A program made the position numbers and the translations under genes. The notes beneath the pieces are model-generated. The model saw only the letters and a list, made by a program, of their open reading frames with translations, was not told the origin of the DNA and made no database searches. A stretch of 40,948 nucleotides of DNA from an uncultured Pelagibacteraceae bacterium (lineage in GTDB: Bacteria > Pseudomonadota > Alphaproteobacteria > Pelagibacterales > Pelagibacteraceae), in the NCBI GenBank assembly GCA_902614835.1, contig CACMMU010000008.1:1-40948 (forward strand), written 5' to 3'. Positions 24,582 through 34,997 of the stretch are shown here, piece after piece; position 1 is the first letter of the stretch; the number at the start of each line of letters is the position of its first letter.

Positions 24582-25688
24582 TTAAAGTACATATGGTTCA
24601 GGTGTTTTTTTGTTTTCCAAAACTCTATTGACTGAAAGGGCACTTAAATCAATAGATTGATAAGAACCAGTTGTTATTAGTTCAGTTAAGGCCCTACCAA
24701 TTCCGGGTGCTTGCATTAGACCTCTTCCAGTAAAACCTGATGCTAAATAAACATTTTTATACTTTGGATGCTTTCCAACTACTGCATTATTGTCTAATTT
24801 ATTACAGTCATAAAACCCCGCCCATCCACCAGTTAATTTAAGTTTCTCGAAAATAGGAATTCTTTTTGCTAAAGCTGGCCACACTAATTCATCAAAATGA
24901 TCCCAGTCAGGTTCTAAATCTTTGGCATCAAATTTTGATATGGGCGAACCTGCCAAATACTCTTTGCCCTCGGGTCTCCAATAGACACCAGTAGTAAAAT
25001 CAGATGTCAAAGGCATTTCCGGTATGTGTTTTGGGCAGCTTACTCTAAAAACAGTATGTTTTTGAGGAACGACAGGAACATCTTTCAATAAATTATTTGT
25101 ATTATACCCTACAGCACATATTATAATTTTAGAATTAATGTCTGAAACGTTTTTTACCTCTCCTTTAACAAACTCTGCACCTAACTCTAAAGCTTTGTTT
25201 TTTAGTGCGCTATGAAATAAATGAGGATCAATCCAGCCTTCTTTTTTATCATCTGTATATGTTACTGTTTCAATACCTTCATCGTTTACATAAGGAAACT
25301 TTTTTTTTAACTCTGATCCCTTAATATTTTTTGTACCAGCCTCACATTGATTGTGATTTTTAAGTGCTTCGTATTGTTCAGGAGCATGGTCTGGTCCAAA
25401 TAAAAATAAATATCCATTTGGTACTACACTTGTAGTTGGGTTAGGATTTTTCTTAGTTTTTAATAACTCAGGAACCTGAAAAATAAATTCTTTAGCAAAT
25501 TTTCCAAGTAAGATATTTTCTTTTTGAAAAAATTGTCTTCGAAACCCCCCCAATGAAAGTGGAAAAGAAGCTTTTTTGTATGTTGGATCTTGTTCAATTA
25601 CTTTTACCTTTCTGCCCTCTTTTGATAAAAAGTAAGCTGAAGCAGCACCAATTATTCCTCCACCAATTATTACAACATCATCCATCAT
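24582..25688 (-). CDS. FAD-dependent oxidoreductase, DAO family (FOXRED1-like)
   Basis: A flavoprotein of 368 residues. The N-terminal dinucleotide motif is DVVIIGGGIIGAASAYFLSKEG. LSLGGFRRQFFQKENILLG resembles FOXRED1 and related sarcosine/glycine-oxidase-like enzymes; GWAGFYDCNKLDNNAVVGKHP and ASGFTGRGLMQAPGIGRAL are the second flavin/substrate signatures. The substrate is not evident. Two adjacent Met codons (25688 and 25685) can start it; the first makes a TAATG overlap with tspO. Confidence 0.85.
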   Translation of the reverse strand: MMDDVVIIGGGIIGAASAYFLSKEGRKVKVIEQDPTYKKASFPLSLGGFRRQFFQKENILLGKFAKEFIFQVPELLKTKKNPNPTTSVVPNGYLFLFGPDHAPEQYEALKNHNQCEAGTKNIKGSELKKKFPYVNDEGIETVTYTDDKKEGWIDPHLFHSALKNKALELGAEFVKGEVKNVSDINSKIIICAVGYNTNNLLKDVPVVPQKHTVFRVSCPKHIPEMPLTSDFTTGVYWRPEGKEYLAGSPISKFDAKDLEPDWDHFDELVWPALAKRIPIFEKLKLTGGWAGFYDCNKLDNNAVVGKHPKYKNVYLASGFTGRGLMQAPGIGRALTELITTGSYQSIDLSALSVNRVLENKKTPEPYVL

Positions 25689-26152
25689 TAATTTAAATAA
25701 AAAATACTTCCATTAAGTATAAATGCATAACTAGACCATAGCAAATAAGGTATCATTAGTAAAAAACTTAATTTACTAGATTTATAATAAACGTTCATAA
25801 GCCAAATAATAAAAAATAAGATGATTATGAGATTGAACATTGCTAATAGAATTTGATGGAAACCAAAAAAAATAATACTCCAAATTCCATTAAAGAAAAT
25901 ATGCACGAAATAAATTGTTAGTATTTTTTTTTGTTTGAAAGAAACCCAGTGTAACCAAATTGCCATGGACATGAAAAAATATAAAGTTGTCCAAACTGGA
26001 CCAAAAACCCAAGATGGAGGGCTAAAGGAGGGTTGAATTATTTGAGAGTACCAAGGTTCTTTATAGGCAGATGTTACAACACCACCTATTGCAGAAGCTG
26101 AAAATGTAATTAAAACTATTAATGTGAAAGATACATATTTATTATTAAACAT
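25688..26152 (-). CDS. tspO: TspO/MBR family protein
   Basis: A 154-residue five-helix membrane protein. The family motifs are KEPWYSQIIQPSFSPPSWVFGPVWTTLYFFMSMAIWLHW, the tryptophan- and proline-rich region around helices 1-2, and the C-terminal LWSSYAFILNGSIFYLN. TspO binds tetrapyrroles and is linked in Rhodobacter to oxygen- and light-dependent control. It diverges from the SDR gene with 21 bases between start codons. Confidence 0.93.
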   Translation of the reverse strand: MFNNKYVSFTLIVLITFSASAIGGVVTSAYKEPWYSQIIQPSFSPPSWVFGPVWTTLYFFMSMAIWLHWVSFKQKKILTIYFVHIFFNGIWSIIFFGFHQILLAMFNLIIILFFIIWLMNVYYKSSKLSFLLMIPYLLWSSYAFILNGSIFYLN

Positions 26153-26173
26153 AACTATGAGATATAATTTATT

Positions 26174-26926
26174 ATGAGCGAAAACCAGAGAAAAGTTTGG
26201 GTGACTGGGGCAAGCAGTGGAATAGGTAAAGCTGTTGCCGAGAAATTTGCAAAAGAAAAATGGAAAGTTGCAATTTCAGCTAGAAGAGTTGAGATTTTAA
26301 ATGAAATGGCAAATAATGATAATATTTTTGCTTACCCAATGGATGTTACTAACCAAAATAAAACTGAGGAAACTTTTAATAAAATTCTTGAAGATTTCGG
26401 TGATTTGGACTTGTGTGTATTCAGCTCAGGGACTTATGAGAGAAAATCAGAAAAAGGGTTAAATGTAGACAATGTAAAAAAAGTAATTGAAGTTAATTTT
26501 TTAGGAGTGGTTGGTTGTGTTAAAGCAGTTCAGAAATATTTTCAAAATAAAAAAGGTGGTCATATTTCAATAGTATCTTCTCCAGTTGGATATCGAGGTT
26601 TACCTAAATCATCTGGCTATACTGCGTCTAAAGCATCATTAAATAATTTTACACAAGGAATATATTTTGATTTTAAAAAATTTAATGTAAGGGTAACATT
26701 AATTTCACCGGGATTTATTAAAACTGCATTAACCGATAAAAATGATTTTAAAATGCCATTTTTAAAAGACACAAACTATGCTGCTGAAAAAATATATGAT
26801 GGTTTAATAAACAAAAAAAAATTTGAAATTATTTTTCCACCTCAAATAGCTTTTATCTATAAAATCTTTCAGATTTTACCCAATAAAGTTTATAATTATT
26901 TAATTAATAAATTTGTAAATCGTTAG
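26174..26926 (+). CDS. Short-chain dehydrogenase/reductase
   Basis: An NAD(P)-dependent SDR of 250 residues. The nucleotide motif is VTGASSGIGKAVAEKF, the active-site serine lies in SIVSSPVGYRGLPKS, and the catalytic YxxxK is SGYTASKASL. SPGFIKTALTDK follows. The C-terminus after about 215 (PPQIAFIYKIFQILPNKVYNYLINKFV) looks hydrophobic, suggesting membrane association. Its stop is one base from the convergent DUF3833 gene. Context suggests lipid metabolism; the substrate is unknown. Confidence 0.9.
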   Translation: MSENQRKVWVTGASSGIGKAVAEKFAKEKWKVAISARRVEILNEMANNDNIFAYPMDVTNQNKTEETFNKILEDFGDLDLCVFSSGTYERKSEKGLNVDNVKKVIEVNFLGVVGCVKAVQKYFQNKKGGHISIVSSPVGYRGLPKSSGYTASKASLNNFTQGIYFDFKKFNVRVTLISPGFIKTALTDKNDFKMPFLKDTNYAAEKIYDGLINKKKFEIIFPPQIAFIYKIFQILPNKVYNYLINKFVNR

Positions 26927-26927
26927 T

Positions 26928-27452
26928 TTAATTCTTAACAAATACTACTGTTAATTCGGCAACTTTGAAACCAAACTTGGTCATTTTTGCTCTATTTATT
27001 GCAACGGTATCACTCTGTTTAAATATCCAGTCATCAAAAGTTATTTTAATTTCTTTTCCTTTTACAGGCACAAGTAAAACATATTCTAACTTAAATGCGG
27101 AACCGTATGAAAATCCTTTAGCCTTTCCAACAACATCGGCAGCTGTTCCTTCGTAATTGTGTTTATCATTTTTAATAATTTTCCATTGTCTTGTTTGCAC
27201 CTCTCCATCAGACCAATAAAATTTTTCATCTAATGTCAGCTGCTTTCCATCCCATTTACCTTCTAAATCTGCAGAAAATTGTCTAGTAACTTTACCTCCT
27301 CTGTTCTGAAGAACTCCATATGCTTTTACTTTCCCGCTAAGGAATTCCTCAATTACTAGTTTAGGTTTTTGATCTTTAAAGTCTTCTGGTTTCATTCCTG
27401 CCATACAATTAGTTAAAAAAAATGATAAAAGTAAAGTTAAAATATATCTCAT
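26928..27452 (-). CDS. DUF3833 family lipoprotein
   Basis: A 174-residue protein with a lipobox near residue 16 (LLSFFLTNCMAG), so Cys16 should be lipidated after signal-peptide II cleavage. The rest reads as a lipocalin-like barrel: EFLSGKVKAYGVLQNRGGKVTRQF, LTLDEKFYWSDGEVQTRQW and WIFKQSDTVAINRAKMTKFGF, the order of DUF3833. Such genes sit with cfa, DUF1365 and FAD-protein genes in many proteobacteria, as here. The function is probably lipid handling, by context. Confidence 0.85.
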   Translation of the reverse strand: MRYILTLLLSFFLTNCMAGMKPEDFKDQKPKLVIEEFLSGKVKAYGVLQNRGGKVTRQFSADLEGKWDGKQLTLDEKFYWSDGEVQTRQWKIIKNDKHNYEGTAADVVGKAKGFSYGSAFKLEYVLLVPVKGKEIKITFDDWIFKQSDTVAINRAKMTKFGFKVAELTVVFVKN

Positions 27453-27455
27453 ATT

Positions 27456-28643
27456 TTATTTATTCGTAACCGAAAATTGTATTAAATCGATATTTTTAGC
27501 TCTGAATCCTGCTTCACAATAAGAAAAATAAAAATCCCAAATTTTTTTAAAAGTGTTGTCAAAACCCTGCTGTGAAATATTATTCCATGAGTTTATAAAA
27601 TTTGATCTCCACTTGCTTAAGGTATGGGAGTAATGTGACCCATAAGAATTATAGTCTTTTAGAATTAGACCAGTTTTTTTTGAATAATCTTTAATTGATT
27701 GTAAAGAAGGAAGAAAGCCACCTGGAAAAATATATTTTTGTATAAAATCTTGATTTCTCCTATATCTGCTAAAAAGTTCATCTTTAATTATAATAGCTTG
27801 AATAGCTCCTATCCCGCCAGGCTTTAAATTGTTTTTTATTGTTGAGAAATACTTATTTAAATATTTTTCACCGACTGCTTCGATCATCTCTATAGATGCA
27901 ATAGCATCATATTTGTCTTTTAAATCTCGATAATCTAAAAATTTTATTTTTACTCTATTATTTAAACCAAGTCTGTTTATTCTTCTTTTTGTAAATTCAA
28001 ATTGTTTTTTTGATATTGTAATACAATCTAATTGAACATCATAATTTTTTGCAAGATGTTCAGCAAAACCTCCCCATCCACAGCCTATCTCTAAAATTTT
28101 ATCACCTGATTTAGGCCTTATCAGATTTATAAGTTTATTATATTTGTTGATTTGGGCTTTTTCTAATTCTTGTCCAGGATTTTCAAATATTCCGCATGAA
28201 TATGTTAAAGTTTTATCTAGCCAAGTAGAAAAGAATTCATTTCCAAGGTCGTAGTGTCTTGAAATATATTCTTCACTTTTCTTTCTAGTATTTGATAAAA
28301 AAAACCATCTAAAAATATTGCTAAAACTCGAAGTGTTTAAAACTCCTGAGAACTCATGGGTAACTTTAATATTTTTTGCTATAAGCTCTATAAGAGATGG
28401 TAAATCGGAAGTTCGAAAATCATTTTTAATGTAGCTTTCTGCTAAAGCATTACTACCACCCCTTATTATATTGAAATAAAATTTTGGATTATGAATTTTT
28501 ATATTTGCTTTTAAAATACTTTCCTGGTTTCCAAAATTATGTGACTTTCCATTATAATTTTCTAAAAAAAGTTCGCCACTATTTATAGAATTAAGTTTTT
28601 GTAATAAAAATTTCTCTGAAATTTTGTAAGGACTGAAATTCAT
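27456..28643 (-). CDS. cfa: Cyclopropane-fatty-acyl-phospholipid synthase family methyltransferase
   Basis: A SAM-dependent enzyme of 395 residues that methylates unsaturated acyl chains of phospholipids. The N-terminal domain is divergent; ISRHYDLGNEFFSTWLDKTLTYSCGIF is the CFA signature, ILEIGCGWGGFAEHLA the SAM motif, and ASIEMIEAVGEKY the Glu used for carbonate/substrate binding. YIFPGGFLPS is also typical. It overlaps the DUF1365 stop by 4 bases (ATGA). It could make cyclopropane or furan-type lipids; the sequence does not decide. Confidence 0.92.
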   Translation of the reverse strand: MNFSPYKISEKFLLQKLNSINSGELFLENYNGKSHNFGNQESILKANIKIHNPKFYFNIIRGGSNALAESYIKNDFRTSDLPSLIELIAKNIKVTHEFSGVLNTSSFSNIFRWFFLSNTRKKSEEYISRHYDLGNEFFSTWLDKTLTYSCGIFENPGQELEKAQINKYNKLINLIRPKSGDKILEIGCGWGGFAEHLAKNYDVQLDCITISKKQFEFTKRRINRLGLNNRVKIKFLDYRDLKDKYDAIASIEMIEAVGEKYLNKYFSTIKNNLKPGGIGAIQAIIIKDELFSRYRRNQDFIQKYIFPGGFLPSLQSIKDYSKKTGLILKDYNSYGSHYSHTLSKWRSNFINSWNNISQQGFDNTFKKIWDFYFSYCEAGFRAKNIDLIQFSVTNK

Positions 28644-29401
28644 TTTTCTATAGAAAGATCATTTTTAATTTTAGTATCTTTTTTTACTAACTTAACCCCT
28701 TTTCTCCATAGTCTTAATGCTTCAAAATGTATCGCTAACATAATTTTAAAGGTCATCAACGGATGTTTTAGGAAGTTAATCAACAATTGTCTTGTTGATA
28801 TTTTTTCCCTTTTTCCAATTTGACAAGCTGAAAGTAACATTCCACTCTTGTCTGTTTGCTTAATATATACACTCAAAGTCTCTTTTGGTTCGGCTAGTCT
28901 AAAATTGTAATGAGTATCCATTTCAATAAATGGTGAAACATAAAACTTTTTGTTGCAGCTTTGTGTAATTATTTTAGCATTATTTTCTACGGGAAAAACA
29001 TATGTGTGTTGTTCATTAAAAGTATTTTTAACTTCATATAGTATTGCTCTTAATACCAAATTTTCATCATAACAGTAGAAAATGCTCAATGGATTAAATA
29101 CATAGCCAAATATTCTAGGAAAACATAAAAGTTTGATTTTTGAAACCTTGAAATTAAAATTCAATTTTTTAAGATTTTTTAAAACCCATTTTTTTAGATC
29201 CGTTCCATCTCTATCACCATGGTCTTTATTATAAAAACTAAAAATATTAAATTTATTAAGAGAGAATACTGAAATTTTTTTTTCTAATTCGTCAAGCTCA
29301 TCTATATCGAAAAAAACAGAAAAAGTTTTATATGAAAAAAAATGCCTTTTCGGTTTAAACCTGCGATGCGTAACTATTCCTTTGTATATACAAGTCTCCA
29401 T
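28640..29401 (-). CDS. DUF1365 family protein
   Basis: A 253-residue protein. The ATG at 29401 ([17 protein letters not shown]) is preceded by GAGGGG at 5 bases and is preferred over a TTG at 29413. [45 protein letters not shown] and [20 protein letters not shown] are the family motifs. DUF1365 genes travel with cfa and FAD amine-oxidase-like genes; biochemical function is unsettled, with acyl-lipid modification favoured. It overlaps the FAD-protein gene by 47 bases. Confidence 0.92.
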   Translation of the reverse strand: METCIYKGIVTHRRFKPKRHFFSYKTFSVFFDIDELDELEKKISVFSLNKFNIFSFYNKDHGDRDGTDLKKWVLKNLKKLNFNFKVSKIKLLCFPRIFGYVFNPLSIFYCYDENLVLRAILYEVKNTFNEQHTYVFPVENNAKIITQSCNKKFYVSPFIEMDTHYNFRLAEPKETLSVYIKQTDKSGMLLSACQIGKREKISTRQLLINFLKHPLMTFKIMLAIHFEALRLWRKGVKLVKKDTKIKNDLSIEK

Positions 29402-30641
29402 CTTTCCCCTCAAATTGTTCTAACATTTCTAGTGATGATTTTAATCCGTCCTCATGAAAACCATAACCAAAATAACTTCCTGAGAACCATGTTCTTTTAA
29501 CTCCTTGCAAATCTTTTAAGCGATTTTGCATTTTAAAACTTTTTATATTTAAGTATGGATGGGTAAAATTCACTTTTTTAATTATTTTGTTCTCTTTTAT
29601 TTCGCAAATTGGATTTAAAGTTAAAAAGTAATTTTCTTTAGTGTCAAGACTCTGGAGTCTGTTAAGCCAATAAGTTACACAAGTTTTTTTTAAATCCTTT
29701 CTTGAAATCGAGTTCCAGCTGGACCAAGCATTTTTTCTATTTGGCATTAAATTAATATCTTTATGAAGATATGCTGTATTGGGAATATAGCTAAACTCTT
29801 TAAGAATTTTCTTTTCATCATCCGTTGGATTTTCGATAAGATTTAAGCTTTCATCTGCGTGACAAGATAGAACAACATGATCATAATCTCTATAATCTCC
29901 TTCGGTATCCATGAATATTCTTACATTGTCGTGACTTCTAATAATTTTTTTAATTTTATAGTTTTTCAGGTAATCACCATTTATTTTATCTAGGACTTTG
30001 GAAACGTACGTTCTACTTCTATTGGTCACAGTATACCACTGCGGTCTGTTCTTTAGCTTAAATAAACCATGATTGTTAAAAAAATTCAAAAAAAGCTCGA
30101 ATGGAATATCTCTAGCTTTAGAAAAAGGCATTGACCAAATTGCTGCTACCATTGGAATAATATGATAGTTAATAAAATATTTTGAAAGTTTAGAGCTATC
30201 TAAAAAATTTCCTAAAGTTATATTTTTTAAATCCTTTTTCAATAAAATGGGAGCTGTTTTATAAAAAGATATAATCTCATAAATCATTTTAATAAAATTG
30301 AAATTTAATAAATTATTTTTTCTTGCAAATAATGCATTAAAACCTGTGCCTCCATATTCTATGGTTGAGTCTTTTACAGAAACTGAAAAAGACATATCGC
30401 TTTTTTCATAGGGAACCTCTAGTTCATTAAAAAAATTTATTAGATTCGGGTAGGTTAGTTTATTAAAAACTATAAAACCAAGATCAACAGGAACTTTTTT
30501 GTTATTTTCATTTATTTCGTATGTATATGAATGCCCTCCAAAATGATCATTCTTTTCAAAAAGATCTACTTCGTATTTTTTGGATAAGTAATAAGCTGCT
30601 GATAAACCTGAGATCCCTGAACCAATAACTGCAATTTTCAT
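29355..30641 (-). CDS. FAD/NAD(P)-binding amine-oxidase-like protein of the cfa/DUF1365 cluster
   Basis: A 428-residue flavoprotein: [41 protein letters not shown] is the FAD motif with the following GG doublet. [20 protein letters not shown] and [19 protein letters not shown] (second FAD contact near the C-terminus) match the group predicted to act on unsaturated fatty acids. Its start is 7 bases beyond the gcvP stop, and its 3' end overlaps DUF1365 by 47 bases. It may be a desaturase or oxidase for the lipid that Cfa methylates; that is inference. Confidence 0.87.
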   Translation of the reverse strand: MKIAVIGSGISGLSAAYYLSKKYEVDLFEKNDHFGGHSYTYEINENNKKVPVDLGFIVFNKLTYPNLINFFNELEVPYEKSDMSFSVSVKDSTIEYGGTGFNALFARKNNLLNFNFIKMIYEIISFYKTAPILLKKDLKNITLGNFLDSSKLSKYFINYHIIPMVAAIWSMPFSKARDIPFELFLNFFNNHGLFKLKNRPQWYTVTNRSRTYVSKVLDKINGDYLKNYKIKKIIRSHDNVRIFMDTEGDYRDYDHVVLSCHADESLNLIENPTDDEKKILKEFSYIPNTAYLHKDINLMPNRKNAWSSWNSISRKDLKKTCVTYWLNRLQSLDTKENYFLTLNPICEIKENKIIKKVNFTHPYLNIKSFKMQNRLKDLQGVKRTWFSGSYFGYGFHEDGLKSSLEMLEQFEGKDGDLYIQRNSYASQV

Positions 30642-30648
30642 CTATTTT

Positions 30649-33516
30649 TTAAGCAGCCTCGTCTTTATATTCATCAAGACTTGGGCAAGAACAAACTAAA
30701 TTTCTATCTCCATAAACATTATCCACTCTTGCAACAGGTGGCCAATACTTATTATCTCTTAAATACTCATTAGGAAATGCGGCTTCTTCTCTTTTGTATA
30801 AGTGTTTCCATTCATTTGCGCTTAATTCGATATGAGTATGCGGGGCATTTTTTAAAGGATTGTCTTTCTTGTCAAAATCACCGTTATCTACTTTATCGAT
30901 TTCTTTTTTAATAGATATCAATGCATTACAAAAACGATTAATCTCTGCTAAATTTTCACTCTCTGTGGGTTCAATCATTAATGTTCCAGCAACTGGCCAT
31001 GACATTGTTGGTGCATGATATCCATAATCTATTAATCTTTTAGCGATATCTTCTTCTGAAATTCCTGATTTAGATTTTATTGGTCTTAGATCGATTATAC
31101 ATTCATGAGCTACATTTCCATTTTTACCTTTGTAAAGTACTTTGTAATGATTAGATAATTTTTTTGATATATAATTTGCATTTAAAATTGCTACTTCGGA
31201 AGCTTTTCTTAAACCTTCAGCCCCCATCATTTTAATATACATCCATGAAATAGGTAATATACTTGCACTGCCCCAAGGAGCAGCGGATACAGAACCTAAG
31301 CTTTTTTCAGATCTCGTATTTTTAGTAATATTGTGGTTTGGTAAAAAATCTTTTAAATGCTTGGCGCAAGCAATTGGACCCATCCCTGGGCCACCTCCTC
31401 CATGCGGAATACAAAAAGTTTTATGTAAGTTAATATGACAAACATCCGGGCCAAATTTTCCAGGTTTTGCTATCCCAACTAAGGCGTTAAGATTTGCACC
31501 ATCCATGTAAACTTGACCACCTGCTTTATGAATATAGTCACAAATTTCACTAATTTTTTCCTCAAAAACTCCGTGTGTTGATGGATAAGTTACCATCAAA
31601 GCAGCTAGATCTTTTGAATACTTATTAACTTTATTTTTTAAATCTATTAAATCAACATTTCCTTCATCATCACAATTAACAACTACTACTTTCATCCCGC
31701 ACATTTGTGCGCTTGCAGGATTTGTACCGTGTGCTGACTCTGGTATTAAACACACGTTTCTATTTTTTTGATTATTATTTAAATGAAACTTACGTATTGT
31801 CATTAATCCTGAATATTCACCTTGAGCACCGGAATTTGGTTGAAGAGAAACTGCATCAAAACCTGTGATTTCCTTTAAATCATTAACTAAATCATTAAAT
31901 AAAACTTTATATCCCTTCATTTGATCTTGGGGCACAAATGGGTGTGGCTGAGAGAATTCTTTCCAGGTCACAGGGATTAGCTCGGCTGTAGCATTTAGCT
32001 TCATAGTGCATGAGCCAAGTGCAATCATAGATCTATTCAAAGCAATATCGCAATCTTCCAATTTTTTTAAGTAACGAAGCATTTCAGTTTCTGAATGATA
32101 TCTGTTAAAAATAGGATGAGTAAGGTATTTAGATGTTCTTAAAAGATTTTGTGGTAAATTATTTAATTCAACTGTATCAGTATTATTAAACGTTTTTTTA
32201 ACTCCAAATATTTTTAATAAAGTGTTTACATGATCAACTCTTTTTACTTCGTCAAATGCTACTGATAAGGTATTTTTGTCTACAATCCTTAAATTAATTT
32301 TCTCAGATAAAGCTTTGTTATTTATAGTATCTGTTTTTTCATTAGTTCTAATAGTAACTGTATCAAAGTAATTTTCTGAATGCAGTTGGTAGCCACCTGA
32401 TTTCAAACCATCAGCAAATATTTTTGCAAGTTTAGATGTCCTGTTTGCTATTTTCAAAATTCCATCAGGACCATGATAAATTGCATAAGCAGCTGAAATA
32501 ATTGCAAGCAGTGCTTGCGCAGTACATATATTACTTGTAGCCTTATCTCTTCTTATGTGCTGTTCTCTTGTCTGAAGAGATAATCTAAATGCTTTTTTTC
32601 CGTGTCTATCAACAGATACTCCAATAATTCTTCCTGGCATTGATCTTTTAAATTCTTCCTTGGTTGCAAAAAATGCAGCATGTGGGCCTCCGTACCCCAT
32701 CGGTATTCCAAATCTTTGTGCACTACCAACTGCAATATCGGCTCCAAGTTCTGCTGGCGTTTTAAGTCTGGCCAAGGCTAATAGATCACTTACTATAATT
32801 ACTTTACCTTCTTTTTTATGAATTAAGCTTATAGCTTCACTTGGGTCTTTTATTTCACCCAAAGTTCCAGGGTAAGCTAAAACACCGCAAATAATTTTGT
32901 CTTTGATATCTTTTAAAATTTTTTCTTCATCACCAATTATCAATTCTATATTGAAAGGTTCTACTCTTGTCTTAATTATATCTATTGTTTGTGGGTTACA
33001 TGAGCTTGATATAAATATCTTTTTTGAATTATTTTTATCTATTCTTTGACATAAGCCGACTGCTTCAGCGGCAGCAGTTCCTTCATCTAGCAATGAAGCA
33101 TTTGCAATATCCATCCCAGTCAAATCCATTATCATTTGTTGGAAATTAATAAGCATTTCCAATCTTCCTTGAGCCACTTCTGGTTGATAGGGAGTATAAG
33201 AAGTGTACCAACCCGGATTCTCAAGAATATTTCTTAAAATCACATTTGGAGTAACTGTATTATAATAACCCATACCTATAAAATCTCTAAAAACTTGATT
33301 ATTTTTCGACAAAAGTTTTAATTTTTTGAGAGCATCATTCTCTGACATGGGCTCATCAATTTTAAGATTGTCTTTAATTAAAATATTTTTTGGTACAGTT
33401 TTCTCAATTAAATCATTAATAGATTTCGAAGATATTGCTTTTAACATCTCTTTTTGGTCGCTTGTATTTGGGCCAATATGTCTACTAATAAATTCTTTTG
33501 AAGTATCGTCTATCAT
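30649..33516 (-). CDS. gcvP: Glycine dehydrogenase (decarboxylating), P protein
   Basis: PLP enzyme of the glycine cleavage system, passing the aminomethyl group to lipoyl-GcvH and releasing CO2. Its 955 residues are the full-length fused form. FISRHIGPNTSDQKEML is the N-terminal signature and INLHKTFCIPHGGGGPGMGPI carries the PLP lysine (Lys699). It is 1 base after gcvH and directly followed by lipid genes. Confidence 0.98.
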   Translation of the reverse strand: MIDDTSKEFISRHIGPNTSDQKEMLKAISSKSINDLIEKTVPKNILIKDNLKIDEPMSENDALKKLKLLSKNNQVFRDFIGMGYYNTVTPNVILRNILENPGWYTSYTPYQPEVAQGRLEMLINFQQMIMDLTGMDIANASLLDEGTAAAEAVGLCQRIDKNNSKKIFISSSCNPQTIDIIKTRVEPFNIELIIGDEEKILKDIKDKIICGVLAYPGTLGEIKDPSEAISLIHKKEGKVIIVSDLLALARLKTPAELGADIAVGSAQRFGIPMGYGGPHAAFFATKEEFKRSMPGRIIGVSVDRHGKKAFRLSLQTREQHIRRDKATSNICTAQALLAIISAAYAIYHGPDGILKIANRTSKLAKIFADGLKSGGYQLHSENYFDTVTIRTNEKTDTINNKALSEKINLRIVDKNTLSVAFDEVKRVDHVNTLLKIFGVKKTFNNTDTVELNNLPQNLLRTSKYLTHPIFNRYHSETEMLRYLKKLEDCDIALNRSMIALGSCTMKLNATAELIPVTWKEFSQPHPFVPQDQMKGYKVLFNDLVNDLKEITGFDAVSLQPNSGAQGEYSGLMTIRKFHLNNNQKNRNVCLIPESAHGTNPASAQMCGMKVVVVNCDDEGNVDLIDLKNKVNKYSKDLAALMVTYPSTHGVFEEKISEICDYIHKAGGQVYMDGANLNALVGIAKPGKFGPDVCHINLHKTFCIPHGGGGPGMGPIACAKHLKDFLPNHNITKNTRSEKSLGSVSAAPWGSASILPISWMYIKMMGAEGLRKASEVAILNANYISKKLSNHYKVLYKGKNGNVAHECIIDLRPIKSKSGISEEDIAKRLIDYGYHAPTMSWPVAGTLMIEPTESENLAEINRFCNALISIKKEIDKVDNGDFDKKDNPLKNAPHTHIELSANEWKHLYKREEAAFPNEYLRDNKYWPPVARVDNVYGDRNLVCSCPSLDEYKDEAA

Positions 33517-33517
33517 T

Positions 33518-33898
33518 TTAATTTGGGTTATCCTTTACAAATTTTTCATAGTCAGTCTGACTCATTAAAGAATCTAGTTCAGATTTATCTTTTATTTTAA
33601 TTTTAAAAAACCAACCATTATTTTCAGGATCTTTATTTACATTAGATGGATCATCAATAATGGGTTGATTTGTTTCTAAAATTTCTCCAGAGACAGGTGT
33701 GTAAACATCACTGGCAGCTTTTGTGGACTCGACTACTGCTGCTTTCTCCTCTTTATTTAAGCCCTTTCCTTTTTCCGGAAGTTCAACAAAAACAATATCA
33801 CCAAGCATTTCAGTAGCGTGCTTGCTAATTCCTACCGTTGCTGTCTCCCCGTTTAACGCTATCCACTCATGTTTCTTTGAGTATTTTTTTTCACTCAT
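33518..33898 (-). CDS. gcvH: Glycine cleavage system H protein
   Basis: Lipoyl carrier of the glycine cleavage system with 126 residues, the usual size. The lipoylation site is [14 protein letters not shown], Lys60; ESTKAASD is a mild variant of ESVKAASD. It lies 8 bases after gcvT and 1 base before gcvP. Confidence 0.98.
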   Translation of the reverse strand: MSEKKYSKKHEWIALNGETATVGISKHATEMLGDIVFVELPEKGKGLNKEEKAAVVESTKAASDVYTPVSGEILETNQPIIDDPSNVNKDPENNGWFFKIKIKDKSELDSLMSQTDYEKFVKDNPN

Positions 33899-33906
33899 TT
33901 TCCCTC

Positions 33907-34995
33907 CTATTTAACATAACTTTTTTTATAAAATGGCAACTTAGAAATCACTGCATCATGTTTTTTACCTCTTACTTCTAAAAGAATTTTATTATTAATC
34001 TCAGAAAATTTACTCAATATGTATCCCATAGCTACTGGAGCATTAACGCTTGGACCAAATGTTCCACTAGTAACAATTCCTATTTCCTCTCCGGATGAAG
34101 AAAAAATTTTGGTGCCCTCTCTTGCTATGATTCTTCCAGATGGTTTGATACCAACTCTTATTTTCGATACACCATTTTGTAAATCATTTTTTATATTTTC
34201 CCAACCATTGAAGCCACCTTCTTTTCTTCTTCTTTTTGAAATAGCCCATTTCAAATTTGCTTGTACCGGACTAATATCTTGGTTCAATTCATGTCCGTAT
34301 AAACACAAACCAGCTTCCAATCTCAGTGTGTCTCTTGCTCCAAGCCCTATTGGTTTAGTGCCATTACTTGATAGAAGTTTGATAAAATTTTCTACATTTT
34401 TATTTTGTACTGATATTTCAAAACCATCCTCACCTGTATAACCTGACCGAGTTATATAAATAACCTGTCCTTGAAATTTAAAATAATCACCATTCATAAA
34501 TTTAAGTTGTTTTACTCCTTGGACAATAGTCTCTAAAATATTTTCCGATTTTGGGCCCTGTAAAGCAATAAGTGAAAAATCTTTTTTTAATTCATACTTG
34601 CTCTCTGAATTTAAACATTTTGCAATTTCTTTAATGTCGTTATCTTTGCAAGCTGCATTTAATATAATATTAAAACCTCCTTCTACTCTAGTAATAATGA
34701 TATCATCGATTACTCCACCTTTTTCATTAATCAGAAAAGAATATTTTGATTGATTAGTTTTAATTTCTTTAAAATCTAATGGTATGATTTTTTCTAAACT
34801 TTTTTCCGCTGAATTGTTTCCTGATATATAAAGTTGGCCCATGTGAGATACATCAAAAAAACCTGCTGACTGTCTTGTGCTAATATGTTCTTTTACTATT
34901 CCTTCCTTGTACTGAATAGGCATTTCGTAACCTGCAAAAGGAACAAACTTTGCTCCCAAGTTTTTGTGAAAATCGTATAAAGCTGTTTTTTCCAT
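33907..34995 (-). CDS. gcvT: Aminomethyltransferase, glycine cleavage T protein
   Basis: Transfers the methylene from the aminomethyl-lipoyl intermediate to tetrahydrofolate. It has 362 residues from the ATG at 34995 ([10 protein letters not shown]). An upstream ATG at 35022 lies inside the second glycine aptamer and adds residues foreign to the family. [46 protein letters not shown] and the C-terminal barrel are typical. Ribosome site AGAGGG at 35006-35011, 10 bases before the ATG, is part of the riboswitch stem. Confidence 0.97.
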   Translation of the reverse strand: MEKTALYDFHKNLGAKFVPFAGYEMPIQYKEGIVKEHISTRQSAGFFDVSHMGQLYISGNNSAEKSLEKIIPLDFKEIKTNQSKYSFLINEKGGVIDDIIITRVEGGFNIILNAACKDNDIKEIAKCLNSESKYELKKDFSLIALQGPKSENILETIVQGVKQLKFMNGDYFKFQGQVIYITRSGYTGEDGFEISVQNKNVENFIKLLSSNGTKPIGLGARDTLRLEAGLCLYGHELNQDISPVQANLKWAISKRRRKEGGFNGWENIKNDLQNGVSKIRVGIKPSGRIIAREGTKIFSSSGEEIGIVTSGTFGPSVNAPVAMGYILSKFSEINNKILLEVRGKKHDAVISKLPFYKKSYVK

Positions 34996-34997
34996 TT

